From positions 18,274 through 82,273 of the forward strand of contig CABIIJ010000037.1 of NCBI GenBank assembly GCA_902175065.1: a DNA stretch of 64,000 nucleotides, given 5' to 3'. The notes under the pieces were generated by a model, which saw only the letters and a program-made list of their open reading frames with translations, was not told where the DNA came from and did no database searches. The position numbers and the translations under genes are program-made. The stretch comes from an uncultured Comamonas sp. (GTDB lineage Bacteria > Pseudomonadota > Gammaproteobacteria > Burkholderiales > Burkholderiaceae_C). Below, in pieces: positions 62,933-64,000 of this stretch; positions within the stretch are counted from its first letter, which is position 1, and each line of letters opens with the position of its first letter.

Positions 62933-63862
62933 ATGACAGCTCTTTCCACCCCTGGCCCCCTGTGGCCGGAAATGCGTTTTTTGGAGCGTGGCTGGCTCAG
63001 TGCCAACAACATCGTCTTCAACCAGGGCCAGGTGAGCGTGGTCGATACCGGCTATTGCACCCAGTCGGCGCAGACCGTGGCCCTGGTGCGCGAGGCGCTG
63101 GCCGGGCAGCCGCTGGCGCAGATTGTGAACACCCACTTGCACAGCGACCACTGCGGCGGCAATGCGGCCCTGCAGTTGGCTTGGCCACAGGCCCGCACGC
63201 TGATTGCGCCGGGGCAGGCTGCCCAGGTGCGCGACTGGAATCCCGAGGCGCTCAGTTACACCCCCACGGGCCAGGACTGTCCGCGTTTTTGCGCCGATGG
63301 CGTGCTGATGCCCGGGAGCGAGGTGCTGCTGGGCGAGCGTGCCTGGCAGATCCACGCCGCGCCGGGGCACGACCCGCACTCGGTGGTGCTGTTCGAGCCG
63401 CAGCGGCGCTTGCTGATTTCGGCCGATGCGCTGTGGCAGCGCGGTTTTGGCGTGGTGTTCCCGGAAATCGAAGGCGTGCAGGCGTTTGCCGACGTGGCCG
63501 CCACGCTGGACGTGATCGAGCAGTTGCAGCCTGACTGGGTGCTGCCCGGTCACGGCCCCATGTTCGACGACGTGGCGGGTGCCCTGGCCGTGGCCCGCAA
63601 GCGGCTGGCCGATTTCGTCGCCGACCCGCTGCGCCACGCCCGCTATGCCGCCAAAGTGTTGTTGAAATACAAGTTTCTGGAATGGCAACGCGCCAGCCTG
63701 CAACATGCGCAGGACTGGTGCGCGGCCACGTCCCTGATGCAGTTGCTGCGCGAGCGCTATTTTGCGGAGCTGGACAGCCCGGCCTGGACGCAGGTGCTGG
63801 TGCAGGAACTGGTCGCCAGCAATGCCTTGCGGCGCGAGGGCGCATGGCTGGTCGATGTCTAG
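62933..63862 (+). CDS. Metallo-beta-lactamase-fold hydrolase
   Basis: 309 residues. The metal-binding motif HxHxDH is in NTHLHSDHCGGN (His68, His70, Asp72, His73), followed by APGHDPHSVVLF (third His) and LISADALWQRG (Asp), and LPGHGPMFDD. The C-terminal helical part resembles the winged-helix end of LACTB2-like proteins. The substrate is unknown. The LiuR-like operator suggests a link with acyl-CoA or branched-chain amino acid catabolism, where related hydrolases occur. Confidence 0.87.
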   Translation: MTALSTPGPLWPEMRFLERGWLSANNIVFNQGQVSVVDTGYCTQSAQTVALVREALAGQPLAQIVNTHLHSDHCGGNAALQLAWPQARTLIAPGQAAQVRDWNPEALSYTPTGQDCPRFCADGVLMPGSEVLLGERAWQIHAAPGHDPHSVVLFEPQRRLLISADALWQRGFGVVFPEIEGVQAFADVAATLDVIEQLQPDWVLPGHGPMFDDVAGALAVARKRLADFVADPLRHARYAAKVLLKYKFLEWQRASLQHAQDWCAATSLMQLLRERYFAELDSPAWTQVLVQELVASNALRREGAWLVDV

Positions 63863-63867
63863 GGATC

Positions 63868-64000
63868 CTCTGCACAAATCGCCGCGCCGCCCGCATCTGC
63901 GGCCTCGGGCGGTCTGCGGCGTTGCAAATCCTCGCGATAGCTCCAGCTATCGCTGCGGTTTGCGCCTTGCATCCCATCCCGATCCGCAGCGCAGGCTTAC
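63868..64000. repeat. Hairpin-rich intergenic repeat at the window edge (partial)
   Basis: Non-coding GC-rich sequence with nested inverted repeats. GCGATAGCT (63934-63942) and AGCTATCGC (63945-63953) are perfect with a 2-nt centre. GCAAAT and GTTTGC-type flanks extend the stem. CCGCCCG and CGGGCGG pair upstream. I associate such blocks with dispersed repeats in Burkholderiales, which was not checked. The element continues past the window. Confidence 0.55.

Overview
The window looks like a chromosome segment of a betaproteobacterium of the order Burkholderiales, most like the Comamonadaceae. The reasons are the S10/spc/alpha ribosomal layout, high-GC coding sequence, a cysI-DUF934-cysH-cysD-cysN sulfur operon, cbb3 oxidase and NirS respiration genes, and small dispersed palindromic repeats of a kind I associate with that family. 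The genus cannot be called from what I can see. No phage, insertion sequence, integron or CRISPR array was found.

Layout. 1-8665: end of the ribosomal superoperon (rplN to rplQ, with secY and rpoA), followed by an initiator tRNA-fMet and a strong terminator. 9014-16241: assimilatory sulfate reduction (sulfite reductase, DUF934, CysH, CysD, CysN), then a LysR regulator divergent from a YeiH-type transporter. 16301-33309: a 17-kb iron/siderophore region. It has three consecutive cell-surface-signalling cassettes: sigma+FecR+receptor, sigma+FecR+broken receptor, and a single sigma-FecR fusion protein+receptor. These are followed by DUF3649, a PepSY membrane protein, DUF3325 and a MacAB/PvdRT-like efflux pair. 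33396-39719: a CbiX chelatase and the proline utilisation genes putA-putP. 39874-47275: an uncharacterised 482-residue protein, a variant cbb3 oxidase operon (ccoN, ccoO, monohaem cytochrome, SCO protein, membrane protein), DUF488, and a MaoC-TetR pair. 47490-52147: a haem-type TonB receptor divergent from nirS and a class I cytochrome c. 52228-62774: housekeeping genes (ruvAB, a PhoH ATPase, a YgjP-like peptidase, a plsC-like acyltransferase, a degenerate gmhB, fabBA, lnt, corC, a GNAT protein and an Lrp regulator). 62933-63862: a metallo-beta-lactamase-fold hydrolase behind a MerR/LiuR-like operator. The window ends inside a hairpin-rich repeat.

How it fits together. The iron region reads as sensing, uptake, periplasmic handling and recycling of ferric siderophores. 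Each receptor carries an N-terminal signalling domain and follows its own regulator. CbiX makes precursor for the sirohaem of sulfite reductase and, in organisms that make it, for the haem d1 of NirS. The nirS promoter has a well-placed Dnr/Fnr-type box.

The most noteworthy points are: the sigma-FecR fusion; the internally deleted receptor next to an intact regulator pair; two dispersed repeat families, members of which overlap the ends or interiors of genes; a GmhB homologue that has lost several catalytic motifs; a CysH of PAPS-reductase type beside a CysDN pair with no APS kinase; and recurring CTAGGG operator-like sites upstream of unrelated genes.
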